From the NCBI GenBank assembly GCA_025201345.1, contig JAIXMG010000012.1, forward strand, positions 744,001-808,000: 64,000 bases of DNA, read 5' to 3'. A program made the translations under genes and the position numbers. Positions 35,602 to 48,286 of this stretch are shown here, piece after piece. The first letter of the stretch is position 1. Each line of letters starts with the position of its first letter. The stretch comes from Thamnidium elegans (taxonomy: Eukaryota > Mucoromycota > Mucoromycetes > Mucorales > Mucoraceae). The notes under the pieces are model-generated. The model was not told the DNA's origin. It saw only the letters and a list, made by a program, of their open reading frames with translations, and searched no databases.

Positions 35602-35841
35602 AGCTCATACCATTCGGATATTGTTTCTCTTGATGATGGCAGTTCGCAAGGTTTACTCTCAGAAGAAGAAGTAGAAGAAATAGAAGCTTGTAGCGGGAAG
35701 TATGATCTTAACAATTCCTTTCCAGAACATCTAAATCGAATATCGAAGAATTTAGATAAGAAGGTATGAAATATGTTCTTATTTTTTGCTTAGTCCACTT
35801 ACAGAGAAATTGAAGATTGCTTTATGAACCTGCCAAGATAA
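35602..35841 (+). pseudogene. Coding-like remnant downstream of the inverted-repeat element
   Basis: The frame from 35602 gives 54 coherent codons (SSYHSDIVSLDDGSSQGLLS, EEEVEEIEACSGKYDLNN, FPEHLNRISKNLDKK) to a GTATGA donor-like site at 35764. After a TTGCTTAG at 35793 it continues in frame as STYREIEDCFMNLPR and stops at 35841. The gap would be a 30-nt intron, shorter than others here. No ATG fits upstream because an in-frame stop falls in the right inverted-repeat arm, so the gene may have been cut by the insertion. Family unknown. Confidence 0.35.
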
Positions 35842-36302
35842 GTAGCAAAAAAAGAAAGTCGGTACATACTGCGGTGTAGGTTGTATATTCATCACTATTA
35901 CCACCGGTACTATTACCACCCATACTACTCCTACCCGTACTATTACCCTTACTATTGCCATTATCACTCTTACTATTATTATGGACGTAGCTTTTTTATT
36001 TTATTATATGCCATTTGTATTTTTCTTTAACAATTTGAAATACACTGAGTTATTTACTTCCTTTTTGAGAACTTTACCTTTAAAAAAGGTACGACATTTT
36101 TTTTTCCTTGCGACATCATTTTGGCGAAAGGTGTACATGAGACGTTTCCTAATGTAGTTAATGCCGTCGGTTGTGAACGAGTAATTTTTTTTTAAGACTA
36201 ACTTCATGCTGACAAAGTGGTTTACGCAGAGCACTACTTTAAAGCGAGAAAGAAAAGCAATAGTAATCATTAAGTTTTAACAGACACCAAAATTGTTAAC
36301 GA

Positions 36303-36452
36303 ATGCTTTCTTCTGAAGGAAAATACATAGTTAATAAACCTTGTGGTACCCGTAAAAAAAAAAGATCAAAGTATAAGGAAGTTAGTTGTGTTCTCTCAAG
36401 CCTAATTGGAGCAACCATTGGTGTAACAAAATCAACAGGTAAAATGTTGTAA
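36303..36452 (+). CDS. Short uncharacterised ORF (49 aa)
   Basis: The frame starts MLSSEGKYIVNKPCGT, has a basic block (RKKKRSKYKE) and a Gly-containing hydrophobic stretch (SSLIGATIGVTKST). A possible donor (CAGGTAAAAT) lies near its end, so it may be an exon of something larger. It follows other plus-strand coding-like pieces (for example about 36130-36272, GVHETFPNVVNAVGCERVI) and may belong to the same decayed locus. Confidence 0.2.
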   Translation: MLSSEGKYIVNKPCGTRKKKRSKYKEVSCVLSSLIGATIGVTKSTGKML

Positions 36453-36712
36453 TGATAACAATGCACATATTGACATATAGTACAGAGAGTGACCTTTTCA
36501 CATGAACATATGCGACCTATCATAACACATAATTACACAACATAATAAATATAAATAGGGGAAGTACTATGTTGTACATGTATTAAATAATAGATAAAAT
36601 AATAAATAGGTAAAAAAAAACTGTAAAAAAAAAAGGAGATAATTAATATATAAAGCATAAAAAAAAGGAAAGAATAATTTTGTCTGTATCAAAAAGTGAA
36701 ATGGATTGCTAT

Positions 36713-38549
36713 TTACTGGGGACGGCCAGCGTCAAGTCCGGATGGGTAAGAGCCACTATTTTCGTGATGGTGAGGACGACCATAAGGATCCGTAGAGTTC
36801 ATATTATACATAGGTCCATTGTTATACTGAGCTGAAGTCGAAGCTTCTTGCTGATGAGGCAATCTAGGAATTTCGTTGGGAGCCCAGTATCCATGTTGCT
36901 TGGATTCATTTTTAATGCCTTTACTATTTTCATGAGCGTAGGGTCCAGGACCATTATCATAAATATGTGGAGGAGGAACTTGATCCTATATATACGAAAA
37001 AAGGTTAATAATCACAATATCATAAAAAAAAAATTCATCTCGACACTTACAGGTTGGAAATAAGGACTAGGTACTTGACCGTGAGATGGAGGTGGATGAC
37101 TAGCGTATGGAGGAATTCCAGAAGAAGATTGATGAGGAGGAGGGATCATGGGAGGGTAATTAGATAATGATGGGTAAGGGTAGCCGTTGTAAGGAGAGTA
37201 AGGGCCAAAATCGCTTATGGGGGAATTAGGTAAGCTTGTGTATCTATGATTTGGGGAAGATGCTTGATGTTGATCAATACCAGTTGAAGTTCCAGCTGCT
37301 GAAACAGCAGTAGCATTGTTATTGGTAGGAATTCCAGATCCATTACCAGGATGTTCATTAGAAACAGAAGAGTCTGTATCAACATGCTTAAATCGAGTAT
37401 GAGAGTCAGCATAATGACCAGGACTACGACCACGAACTACAAGAGCAGCAGAAGTACAAGTAGCAACTCGGATAGGTTCACCACGAGGGAAATTAGCGTA
37501 TAAATCGACTACGATTTCGTAATACTGCTGAGCAGCCCTTCTTTTTCCATTATTCGCGGTAGCAGTTTTAAATTGTAATCTTTCGAACGTAACAATATTA
37601 TGGTTAGAGCCTACCGAAGCCAAATGAAGATTGCCGCCAGCACGCACAGGACGTGGCTCAGGTATCATCTGAGGACCTTTATCTCTTTTAGGCGTATGTT
37701 GAACCAATTCTATTTTCTTGTCATGATTTGTGACACGAGCACATACACCAATAGAGAAATAATCAACCTGAAGAAACTCTTGGGTGTCTGTCTTTCTTAA
37801 CAAACAAGGTACTTCGGGACCTTGAATCAAATAATTCATACCATGAACATCGAATGTTGAACTGACTTGAAAATAGTTTCGGCGATAACAAGTCCAATCT
37901 TGATCAGCTCTAAAGAAACCTCTATCCATCTTTGCATGAAGCTGGACTTGATAACTAATTATAATGATCAGAATATATAATATTTCAGCCTATATAATAT
38001 ATATGTTACCTGTTTGATTGATCCATATTACACAAGTCATGAAGTTGTTTAGTATTGGAAAAAGTAGGACCCATTTCAAACGAAAAGATTGATTCTGTTC
38101 GTCGTCTACGAATAGGACCAGCACTAGGATAAGGGTTAGAATGAAACGTGGTTGTTGTAAAATTAGCAGGCCTTGAAGGAATAGGTGGACGCCTACGAAT
38201 TAAATTAGGCGAAATGGCTAATTTCTCGCTATTGGATGTAGGTGGAGGAGTGTGAGTTGATTCAGGGCGCGGAGTCTCTGGCTGTGAGATCGACATTAAC
38301 CTACGAAAAAAAATATGTTTCAGTTCAATGATAAAAAAAATCAAGGGGAAGCAAAAAAAAACTGTTCACGTATCACTTACATACACATATGTAAGAGAGA
38401 CAAAAAGAAAAAAAGGAAACTTACCCTCGTTGTAACTGTGGCGAAACTGGTAACACTGGTTGCGAAGTTTCACTATTTGTTGACTGGTCGTTTGATTGAG
38501 TAGGGTATTCACCATTGTAAGAATAAGGTAAAGGCATGTAGTTGGTCAT
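36713..38549 (-). CDS. NDT80/PhoG-like DNA-binding transcription factor
   Basis: Spliced exons start MTNYMPLPYSYNGEYP at 38549. A Pro/Ser-rich N-terminal region (PETPRPESTHTPPP; LIRRRPPIPSRPANFTT) leads to the Ndt80-type immunoglobulin-like DNA-binding fold: WTCYRRNYFQVSSTFD, LQVDYFSIGVCARVTN, IELVQHTPKRDKGPQ, TFERLQFKTATANNGKRRA and VATCTSAALVVRGRSPGHYA. The last is the conserved RGRSPGHY-type signature. The C-terminal half is low complexity, rich in Pro, Ser, Tyr and His (PYSPYNGYPYPSL; IPPPHQSSSGIPPY), and probably an activation region. The stop follows GLDAGRPQ at 36713. Family members control meiosis, nutrient response or development in fungi; which of these applies here is not visible. 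It has the longest upstream non-coding region in the window. Confidence 0.9.
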
Positions 38550-41204
38550 TGAGTTTTTAAGATGAAGACCCACTTGTATGTATTTACTGACACTTGTAAA
38601 AAAAAACAGTAACAAAAAGGAAGAAGAAAAAGAGGGAAAAATATATTTATATAAGATACCCGGGAAAAATATATAATTTTTTTTAATACACACACACACT
38701 TATTATGAAATTAGAGTCCAATATTCAATTTCTACCGAGTCAAAAGAACACATGACAAATAAAAACTTCTTTATATCGATCTTCTCACTTACTTTTTTAA
38801 TGGCAGAAAAAAAAAAAGGGAAAGGATCTGCTACACTACCATGTACTTTTTCTTTTTCTATAAAAAAAAACGCACGGTTGTTTTTTTTTTATTATTTTTG
38901 TAATGATACATGCTTTTTCACTGTACATTAGTTACTAAATGTATGTCCCAGGTAATTGTATATGTCGTCATAGCAACGTGTTGTTTGCAGGAAGCATGAC
39001 TTTTTAGGGGTATCAAACAGAGACATTTTTACCTTTTTGATTTAGACTAATCATATTATTTTACTGCTGTACTTTTTTTTTCTTCAATACAGGTTATTTG
39101 TATACATGTAAAACTATTTTACTACTTTTTCTTTTTTTTTTCAGATTGTGTTAAAAATAAACTAAGAATGTTTTGTACTTTATGTTGCAAAAAAAAAAAA
39201 AACCCTGTTTAAAGACAATAGACACGTGGAATAGAACAATAATTTAACCGATTTTAATTTTTTTTCTGGTCTTGGGAAAATCATAGTACAGAGCTGTATT
39301 ACCAAATCAACTGTGCCCAAAAAATAAGTTGTATAATTGGACCAATAAAGTTGGTAATAAGTGCCTTTTTAAGTATTTTGACAGTGTGGTATCTTATACT
39401 TTTGTAAAAATAAAAAATTAAGCTTTTTCTCCCTTTATTTCTCAATGCATTAATTTCACTCAAATATATATTTTTTAAAAAGCATAAAAAAAGTGTGTAA
39501 TCGGTATTAAGAACACGCTACTAACATACTTATAAACCTTTTTATTTTTAGAAAGGCAAGAGGAGAAGAAAAGAAAAAAGAATTAACATAATGTGACACG
39601 AAACCCTATTATTGCATTAAATGTAAATACTTTTTTTGTTTTTTTTTGTTTAATATATTCAATATTGCAAAATAAAATAAAAAAATAGGACGATAACAAA
39701 CTAGAAAGCACATGATTCAATGAGATATATAACTGTATTTTAATATATATCTTTTTTCCCACCGCGAACAATATATACCATATTCGCTTAAAAAGCAAAA
39801 TAATTCATACCACATGAGAAATATTCAGTATACAAAATGGGGCTGGATCTGGTATTTCAGGCGGGAAAACAATGCCAATGGCTACTTGAACAAAAAGACA
39901 CAAGATGTTTATACAACTTCAATTGCACTTGAATATACATTATTCGACATGTGAATATCTTAATCTGATAAAGTTTTGCGCTATTTGTAAAATCTGACTT
40001 TTTAACTTTTCAAGGGAGGGAGCTGAAAACGATGGATACTAATTAATTTATCTTTGTTTCTCCTTGTAGTAATGGCTAAGTTCACTTTTTTCTTCTTTTT
40101 TTTATTCAATCGTAAACTAAGCGATAGACATAAATTTAAGGTTTTTAATAGTCCTATAAAGAAACAAACTCTATCGTGTATTCATATAAATAATGGTAAC
40201 AGGTTTCAGTCTATGCAATTTACCCCACAGCTAAAAAATATATAAAATATGGCGTGTCATATTGAAAACTACTCCGAAGGTTGGATTCAATAGCCATTGC
40301 CCTCTTTGCTCAATAAAATGTACACAATTATTGGGTAAAAAGATGTGCGTATATAGACATAATCAAGAATTATTTCTATTTATAATCAACTACTACTTAT
40401 GGCATATACCATCAATTTTAATAAGTTTTTCTGGGTTTCCTGTATCACATACATCTTTAAATTATTCAGTCTAAGAGGCGAATTTTTTTTTGGGAGGGAG
40501 AACGAAATTCATGCCAAAATAACATCTAAGATAGATAGGCATTTACGCTAAAAAATCTTTATTTACAATAAAAAAGAAGGGTGGATTTTTACTTTTTTTT
40601 CTGTATTTCTTTTACATATAGATTAACGTAAATTTTGCTACGATTCTATTCTTTTTGAATTGCAGAGACTAGCTATAATTCTATGACAAAATATTTATGA
40701 TTTACAGATGTACAAAAAAGAAGAATATTAATGCGTTAAACTTTTCAAAATAATAATAATAATTATAATAACTAGCGTGTAGAATGTATAGCTAAAACAC
40801 AATTAGTTTAATGAAGATATTTACAAATAATATTTTCTTAATGCTTTTTTTTCTCCATCTCTTTTGAACAGGAGTATATAACTTGTTTTCCCTTCCCCTC
40901 TTTTTTAAATGTGTATATATAAATCATTTTGTTGCGAGACCCCGCACCAAACAAAAAAAAACATCTGTTTACAAAAAGAATTAAAAAGAGTTTAATGTAA
41001 ATATACCCAAAAGGAGCCAAAATAAGAAATCCCTAAATTGTATGTGTGTCTAGGGGATAGAGAGACTTCATATTACATGTATACAAACATAAATATGAAT
41101 TTATACATATATATTAAAATCATGCATATTTTTTTTATATAAATATCTAAACTTTTTCTTTCTATTTTTTTTTATTTCATTATAGCAACTTATTCTATAT
41201 ATAC
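38550..41204. other. Long intergenic region (2.65 kb) between two divergent genes
   Basis: This AT-rich stretch separates the Ndt80-like gene (-) from the zinc-finger/RRM gene (+). It contains many A/T runs, TATATA stretches and a short CA run (38691-38698). Short ORFs on both strands (for example 40054-40245, 40262-40474, 39583-39798) are rich in Phe, Leu, Lys and Ile and look composition-driven. I find no RNA gene. A long 5' leader or distal promoter for the transcription factor is possible. Confidence 0.4.
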
Positions 41205-43015
41205 ATGAAAACAGAAAATAATTACATAACTTTGGTTACTGACAAACCACGTCCATTACCAATCAAACCACCTCGATCAAATAAAAAAAAGTCAAATGAA
41301 ACAAACCAACCATGCTATTCATTATTTGATACCGTGTCCGCACCATTTAACTGGTTAGATGAAAGACCACCAAATGGTAGAAAACACTCTGTTTCAGTTG
41401 ATGGCTCAGACACTTTGAAATATGAAAACAAATATGCAGGATTTTGGCGACGTGCATCCTTACCCAACAAACAAGAGTTTCTAAACTCATCATCTTGTGC
41501 AGTTTGTAACCTACACATTTATCCAACCAATAATAACATTTGTGATCATTCGATTTGTCAACACTGTATTACCTTATCATCTTGTCCGCTGTGTCCAAAG
41601 GTAAAATAGTAAAAAAGCATTTTTTTTAATTTAATTAATGTATGTGTTATTTTTCTAAGGAACTTATGTCATCCCCTTCTTCAATTACTTCCTCCTCAAC
41701 TTCACTTTTTAACCATTTACCTTCACCCGACCCTTACGACTCCTTTGTCGATCTCATTTATCCCCAGCAAGATGAAAAGTTTTATATTGGCGATCTCCTA
41801 TCACCTTCAACCTCATTTGATTCTATTGGTGATACCAAACATGAATTTTACTGTGTAAAATTAGCTAATGTAAGCTAAAAAAAACCATGCACGATATTTT
41901 TTATTTATTCAAAAAACGCATATATAATAGATTCCTTGGGATGTTTCACAAAAAGATATCAAACTTTTCTTTAAAGATTTCGAATTACCTTGTGAATCAA
42001 TACATGCTCAATCTATCCATGTAAGCAACACTTTTTTTTTATAGTTGCATAAAGGTACTAACTAAACATAGATTATGATGGATCGTATGACAGGTAAAAC
42101 ACTGTCCGACTGCTATATTGAATTCCTAAGCGAGTCCGAAGCACAACGAGCAACAGAGTACGGTAACCAACGGGCATTAAAGAACCGTATAGTATCCGCC
42201 ACACTAAGCTCGCACCAAGAATTTTTAGAGATCACCTTTCCTAAATGGGCCACAAAATTCACAGGAAATCAAGCCAATCCAGCAATCGATAATAATTTAC
42301 AATCGTTTGTTACACATGAAGAAATCAGTTCTCTATTAACAATTTGTAAAAACTATAAGGTAAAAAAAAAAAAAAAGAAAAAAAGATACATAGTTTATTA
42401 AATGTTCTTTTTTGCAATGTAGCTTTACTTTTCCAGAAAATGTGCTGAAAGACCATTTGAAAATATTATTACCATAGTTACCAAGTATCCATGGGAACAA
42501 CATGCATTGGTTACTGAGGAACAACGCAATAGTATATACGATCTTTTGAAATCATCGATTGGTAAATACACGTGTACGCACACAAAAATAAGGAGTTTAC
42601 AAGTAAATTAATTCTTATTATATTAGATGCATTAAAACTACACCTCTCTAAAGTAGTTCATATCGATAATTCATTACTAGACCGAATACTACGCGCTGGT
42701 ATTATGTGTCCAGCATTTACGGATCAGCAAAAGAGCAAACTACTTAAATCCGTAGGATATCCATTAGATATAGAGACCTTCATGTTAACTATAAAACACA
42801 CAGACCAGCATAAACTAAACCAAGACAATACCCAACTGGATACATCCTACGTGTACGTCTCAATCTTACCACCTCCACCCCTTAGCTCCGGTACTTTATC
42901 CCTACTAGACATTCTAAACACATTTCAAACCGGAAAAGAAAGCGATGAAGATAGTTATTTCTTTTGGGAAAAGGAAGATATAGAAGACGATCAAGATTCA
43001 TTTTATAAAGTATAA
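41205..43015 (+). CDS. RING-like zinc-finger plus RRM RNA-binding protein (503 aa)
   Basis: Six exons (41205-41600, 41660-41869, 41931-42020, 42072-42359, 42423-42561, 42627-43015) with matched phases give 503 residues. Residues about 99-130 hold a compact Cys/His cluster: CAVC, then NNICDHSICQHC and SSCPLC, spaced like a shortened RING. An RRM follows at about residues 195-280: FYCVKLANIPWDV, QKDIKLFFKDF, CYIEFLSESEAQRATEYGNQ and LKNRIVSATLSS; the IPWDVS opening resembles quasi-RRMs of the hnRNP H/ESRP group. The C-terminal part is helical, with an acidic end. The arrangement recalls Not4 (RING then RRM) but the rest differs, so I do not name it. An RNA-linked ubiquitin ligase is inference only. 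The eIF2A gene starts 161 bases downstream on the same strand. Confidence 0.8.
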
Positions 43016-43176
43016 AATAAAAGGATACCATTTTTTTTTTGATCTGAGCTTTTAAAAAAAAAGTACTGCTTTTCTTTCCCGGGCCTCTAAAAAAAAATAG
43101 GGAGGGCAAAAAACCATTGGAGATACGTCTTTTTTTTTTTTTTCTTTTGCCTTCTTCTTCATCGTATTTGCTTCCA

Positions 43177-43349
43177 ATGACCACTCAACCCCTCACGCAA
43201 TTCTCATGTACGTACTATTAAAACCATTCTAATTAAAAAGTTACAGCCTAACTAAAGTTCAACAAATCTAGTCCGTTCACAAAAGGAGCTGACCATTTGG
43301 GATGGCTATCCTGCTTTCAAGGCAGCTGATAACTTTCAAAAGTAAAAGA

Positions 43350-43392
<43 letters not shown>

Positions 43393-45317
43393 AACTGTTT
43401 TATCTGTATAGGCCTGAAGTGGGTAGTCGTATGTTTCATTATAGCAGATACGGTCATGTTTACGCCTATTTAACAAGTCAAAGGTAAAAAAAAATTCAAA
43501 AACAAAGAAACAAATAGCAAAATATTCATCTATTTCTTTTCTAGTGTCAAGGTATATGATGCTGCTACATTAGAACAATTTTGTGAGATCGAAAGACCTA
43601 ATGTCATTGACTTTTGGATTTCACCTCAAGGAAGCTACTTGGCTACTTGGGAACGTCCCAGTAAGTTTTTCAAGTAAACAAAATATGATATAATGTACTA
43701 ACCAAAAAATTTATTTAAAAGCTAAACTTGAGGATGGTTCTGGTAGTAATAACCTTATTATTTGGGATGCCAAAACTGGTGAACAAATTGCTGCTTTTTC
43801 CCAAAAAGCCCAAAACAACTGGTAAATAGAAAAAAAAAGAGTAAACACGAAATATGATATTAACTTTGTTTTGTGGGATAGGAATTTCCAATGGACTGAT
43901 GATGAGAAATATTGTGCTCGTATGGTCACTGGTGAGATTCAATTCTGGGAGAGCAATAACATCAGCAAAGGTAAAAATGAGATAGAATAGAATGGAAGAG
44001 GGAGAAAGGAACGCTAAAAAAAAATTATAGGTGTTTGGTCTAGACTTAAGCTTGAAGGTGTTGCTCAATTCTCTTTGAGTCCCGGTAAAGCACCTGCAGT
44101 AGCAGTTTTTATTCCTGAAAAGAACGTAAGTAAACACGGCACAAATACGAGAAAAAGAGAGAAAGGATATTGAAAGACATGTTTTTAAAAAAAATATATA
44201 GGGAGCACCAGCCATTGTCCGTATGTACAGTATTCCCAACTTTAGCACAGCCTTATCCAACAAGACATTTTACAAGGCCGACCGCATCACAATGTACTGG
44301 AACGATTTAGGCACCAATTTACTTGTATTGACCATGACCGATGTTGATAAATCTAACAAGTCCTATTACGGCGAGACCAATTTGTACTATCTTGCTGTTG
44401 CCGGTAACTTTGATTGCCGCGTCGCACTTGATAAAGAAGGCCCAATTCACGATGTCACTTGGGGACCTGATTCCAAGGAATTCATTGTTTGTTACGGATC
44501 TATGCCCGCTAAGACCACCTTATTCGATCATCGCGCTACACCCGTATTCGATTTCGGTATTAATCCTCGTAACTTTGTTAAATACAACCCTCAAGGTCGT
44601 ACTATCTGTATTGCTGGTTTTGGAAATTTAAACGGTACTGTTGATCTTTGGGATAGAAAGTCGTTAAAAAAGATCAATACATTTGCTGCATCCAACGCAT
44701 CTCATTGTGAATGGTCTCCCTGTGGTAGATATCTCTTGACTGCTACTTTAACTCCTCGTCTTCGTGTCGATAACGGCTTTAAATTATGGCATCATTCTGG
44801 TACCTTGATTTATGAAGAATCTGTTGATGAACTTTATCAAATTGGATACCGTCCTGAACCTGCTTCTCGTTATCCTATGCGTTCTATCTCTCCTCCTCCT
44901 AACCCTATCAAGATTCTCCCTACTACTGGTAGTGGTGCTAAGGCCAGTGCTGCTCCTGCTGGCGCTTATAGACCTCCTCATCTTCGCGGTAGTGCCACTC
45001 CTACCTCTCTCTCCGACAGAGCTGCAGCTCTTGATGGTGTAGGTAAATCCTCTACTTCTTCTCGTAGAATTGTTGGTGCCAAGGGTAGTCCTAAATCCAA
45101 CGGTAAGAGGGAAGTTGTTGCTCCCAAGCCTCAAGAACCTGCTATGAGCGAGGAAGAAAAGCAAAAGAAGATCCGTAACCTTGAAAAGAAGTTGAGACAA
45201 ATCAGAGATTTAAAGGATAAGTTAAAGCACGGTGAAGAATTAGCTCCTGCTCAACAACAAAAGCTTACTAGTGAAGTTTCTGTTATGAGAGAACTTGCCA
45301 ACCTTCGTATTGAATAA
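43177..45317 (+). CDS. Eukaryotic translation initiation factor 2A (eIF2A)
   Basis: eIF2A is a WD-repeat beta-propeller protein linked to GTP-independent delivery of initiator tRNA. The start MTTQPLTQFS at 43177 is split by introns from RSQKELTIWDGYPAF; further short exons give RMFHYSRYGHVYAYLT, VKVYDAATLEQFCEIERP, VIDFWISPQGSYLATWERP, NLIIWDAKTGEQIAAF and the long last exon (about 44204-45317). That exon holds GPIHDVTWGPDSKEFIV, RTICIAGFGNLNGTVDLWD and HCEWSPCGRYLLTATL, all propeller blades, then a basic linker (YRPPHLRG) and a C-terminal helix (KIRNLEKKLRQIRDLKDKL). Predicted length, about 600 residues, is typical. Seven or more introns; one carries a 38-base A tract. It is convergent with the kinase gene, 130 bases away. 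Confidence 0.95.
43353..43390. repeat. Poly(A) tract of 38 bases inside an eIF2A intron
   Basis: An uninterrupted run of A fills most of the intron between the exon ending NFQ-K and the one starting PEVGSRMF. It is the longest homopolymer I see in the window and a likely site of length variation. Confidence 0.9.
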
Positions 45318-45447
45318 AAAAAAAAAAGAGTACATTTTTTTTTTATTTTATTAAGAATAAAAAAGAGTATTATGAAAAAATTAAGATATTAGATGTGTGT
45401 GTGATAGATATGTGTATAAATGTTTCGAAGAGGGGGGAATGCTTTCT

Positions 45448-47965
45448 TTAGTACGAGCCTAGTTCGTTTAAGATGGTATGATATATATTACGATACACTT
45501 TATCGTCCTTTTCTTCAGCTTCAATGACTTTGACGCCTAGCCTACCACCAGCCCATCTTGCTTGATATACCATAATGGTAAACTGAATCACATCATCTAC
45601 AACCCCTTCATCTTCATAATCAACAATGGATGCAGCATGCGCAGTTAAAGAAAATCGATGCCAATCAGATAATTCGCATTTCAAAGTGAATGATTCATTA
45701 GGTGAAGGTATATATCGAATACCCAACTTTAACAGTACTTGTTGAATATTCTTCATCATATCGACTGTAGTCATTTTAAACAAATGTCTTCTGCTGAAAT
45801 TAAATAAACTCTTGGGGTGTGTACTCATTTTAGGTACCTGTTTGAAACTAGCAATACCTTCTTCAATAAACCTACCACCATTACTACTCTGATTAGATGA
45901 ATAAGAAGGTGCTGAAGAGCCGTACTTATTGGTGGATTCATCTTCAATAGCTGAAATCGAAGTAGGTTTTTTAGATTGTTGACGATACCTTCTATCTGTA
46001 AGCGAATTAGATCGTAATAAATGGATTGTTTTTTTCTTTAAAGAAGAAGAATAACTAAGGTCAGGAGAACCTGATTTTTGTACAGTTGCCAAAGATTCTC
46101 TACTCAGGCAATGGTTTTCGATTGTATGAATATGTTCATCACTCAGTTGTTGTTGTTGTTGCTGTTGCTGTTGCTGTTGAGTCTTTGCTGAAGAAGGTAA
46201 CATGGCACCGATTCTTTTGGCAGCACTTCTGCTTCTCTGTAAAATAGTACCACCTGACTTTTTAGGAGGATTTATGGTGGTAGGGGCAGCCCAATCATTG
46301 GTAGTATCTTTAAATAAGTTTCGAGTGTGAGAAGGTGGTACACGTTCAGTTTTTCTTCTACGTATATCGTAATTGTTTGATCTGGAGGTCGTTAAAGAAG
46401 TACTAGCTGATCGTCCTAACTGAACAGGAGACTGATATCCACCGCTTTCCAGCAACCTTAACTTTTCATCAAACTCTCTTCTTTCCTTTACCAGAGCATA
46501 AATAGATATTAAAGGATCATACATGGCAGGCAAAGATTGCGGATCATCTTTTTTAGATAAATTTATCATATTCGGTGAATTTCTTTTGATCGAAATGGTT
46601 CTACGCCATCGAGTTAAAGAATCGTGATTAGTTGTACTCGTTGTATTATTTGTTTTTTGTTGTTGATAATTGTGATCAATTTGATTTGCAGCAAATTGAT
46701 ACTCGGATGAAGATATGATTCGTTGCAACTTTGTTTCGATTTCTTCGGGTGATCCAAGTCCGAATCCTTGCATACCTTGAATGACATTGTGATCAATTAA
46801 CTTTAAAGGTTGTCGGTGAGGTAAATGGTTCGATATAGGTTCATCATAACCTCTATTCATCCATGGATGATGAATGACAAATGATAATGTCTCTCTCTTT
46901 TTAGGATCAACTACAAGTATCTTTGAGAGTAAATCGACGCACTCTAAAAAAATACAGTAATATGTTGGTACATACGTTATTTGTATATACTATAACCACA
47001 CACACACGCACACACATACCTTTACTGAGATGCTCGGGGTATTCAACTACACCTGCCTTAATCTTTTGATGAAGTGCAGGTAAACTTGTATCATCAAATG
47101 GTACTCTTCCGCATACTAATACATATAATACAACTCCAAAACTCCAAACATCTACTTCAGGGCCTGTATAATTTCTAGCCTGTAATAATTCTGGTGCAGC
47201 AAAATAAAGTGAGCCGCAAAAAGTATTTAACAATCTGCTTGGTGAATAAATATTAGATAACCCAAAATCAATAATCTTGATCTCTTCGTTATTGGTAATT
47301 AAAATATTTTCAATTTTGAGGTCTATGTATTTGTTTAGTAAATTATGCGCACACACGTAAAAAAAAAAAAAAGTCATTTACCTCTGTGAACAATAGAATT
47401 ACGGTGACAATAATCAAGTGCGCTAACAATCTGTCTAGCAAATTTCTTTGCCAACTTTTCTCTTAATTTACCATGACTGATAATATAATCCAATAACTGA
47501 CCACCTTCAATATATTCCAAAAACATATAGTAATGATCACCTTGCACAACCCATTCTTTTAACTGACATATATTTGGGTGACGTAACAAGTGCATGATGG
47601 CCATTTCTCTTTTTGTTCGCTGTTCTCTTTCCCTTGGAGTATCTTTAGGATCCTTATTTTTTTGTTCGTCTGCAACCAGATTAAGATTTATTTTGGGCAT
47701 AATTTTAACTGCATACTAATGATAATAATGTTATACATATAAATTGTGTATTCTTTAGTACCACTTTAATATTTAAACTTACTTGTTGATGGTCTTTATC
47801 AGATAAACACTCGGCTAGTTTTACTGTGCCCATGCTACCTGAACCCAACGTTTTTTTATGGATTACATAGTTTCCTATATGTTGTACTTGATGACGACGT
47901 TGTTGAAACGATCGAGCCCTTGGTTCATCGAACTGTGTTTGAGAGATTACTGTCGCAGAAGCCAT
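45448..47965 (-). CDS. kin1: Kin1/PAR-1/MARK-family serine/threonine kinase with KA1 domain
   Basis: A polarity and exocytosis-type kinase by family. The start is [12 protein letters not shown] at 47965. Kinase motifs in order: glycine loop ([13 protein letters not shown]), an insert-bearing N-lobe ([20 protein letters not shown]), [12 protein letters not shown] (split by an intron), IIDFGLSN, the activation loop [18 protein letters not shown] with the Thr phosphorylated by LKB1-type kinases in homologues, and [21 protein letters not shown] region after [12 protein letters not shown] is probably UBA-like, followed by a long basic/Ser linker with a CAG-type poly-Gln run (about 46149-46179). 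The C-terminal KA1 domain ([15 protein letters not shown] ... [19 protein letters not shown]) binds acidic phospholipids in homologues. One intron has a CA microsatellite (about 46998-47018). Confidence 0.94.
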
Positions 47966-48286
47966 TAACTTTTTTTTATTATTTTAATAACAGAAAGAAA
48001 GAAAAAAAGAACAAAAAAGGGTAAAAAGGGGGTGATTTTAAAATTATTTAAAAACCCTCTCTTGTGTAACAATACAAAATGCGTTTCCCAATGATTTTGA
48101 TAGCTTGAAAGGCTTTAACTTGGTATTAGCGAGTTTTTTAATTGTAAACAAACATACTACAAGAACTTTTTTGTTCTCAATTTAAAAGGATAACATGCTA
48201 CAGGATGTACGGTATTTTAAAATATTATAAAACTTGTTTCAAAAAGCATAAAAAAAAACCTAGTGTGGAAAATATTACAAGTGTGT

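Noticed and set aside
43715..44263. 182-codon minus-strand ORF
   Set aside because: It crosses eIF2A exons and introns on the opposite strand, with Phe/Leu/Ser-rich composition only.
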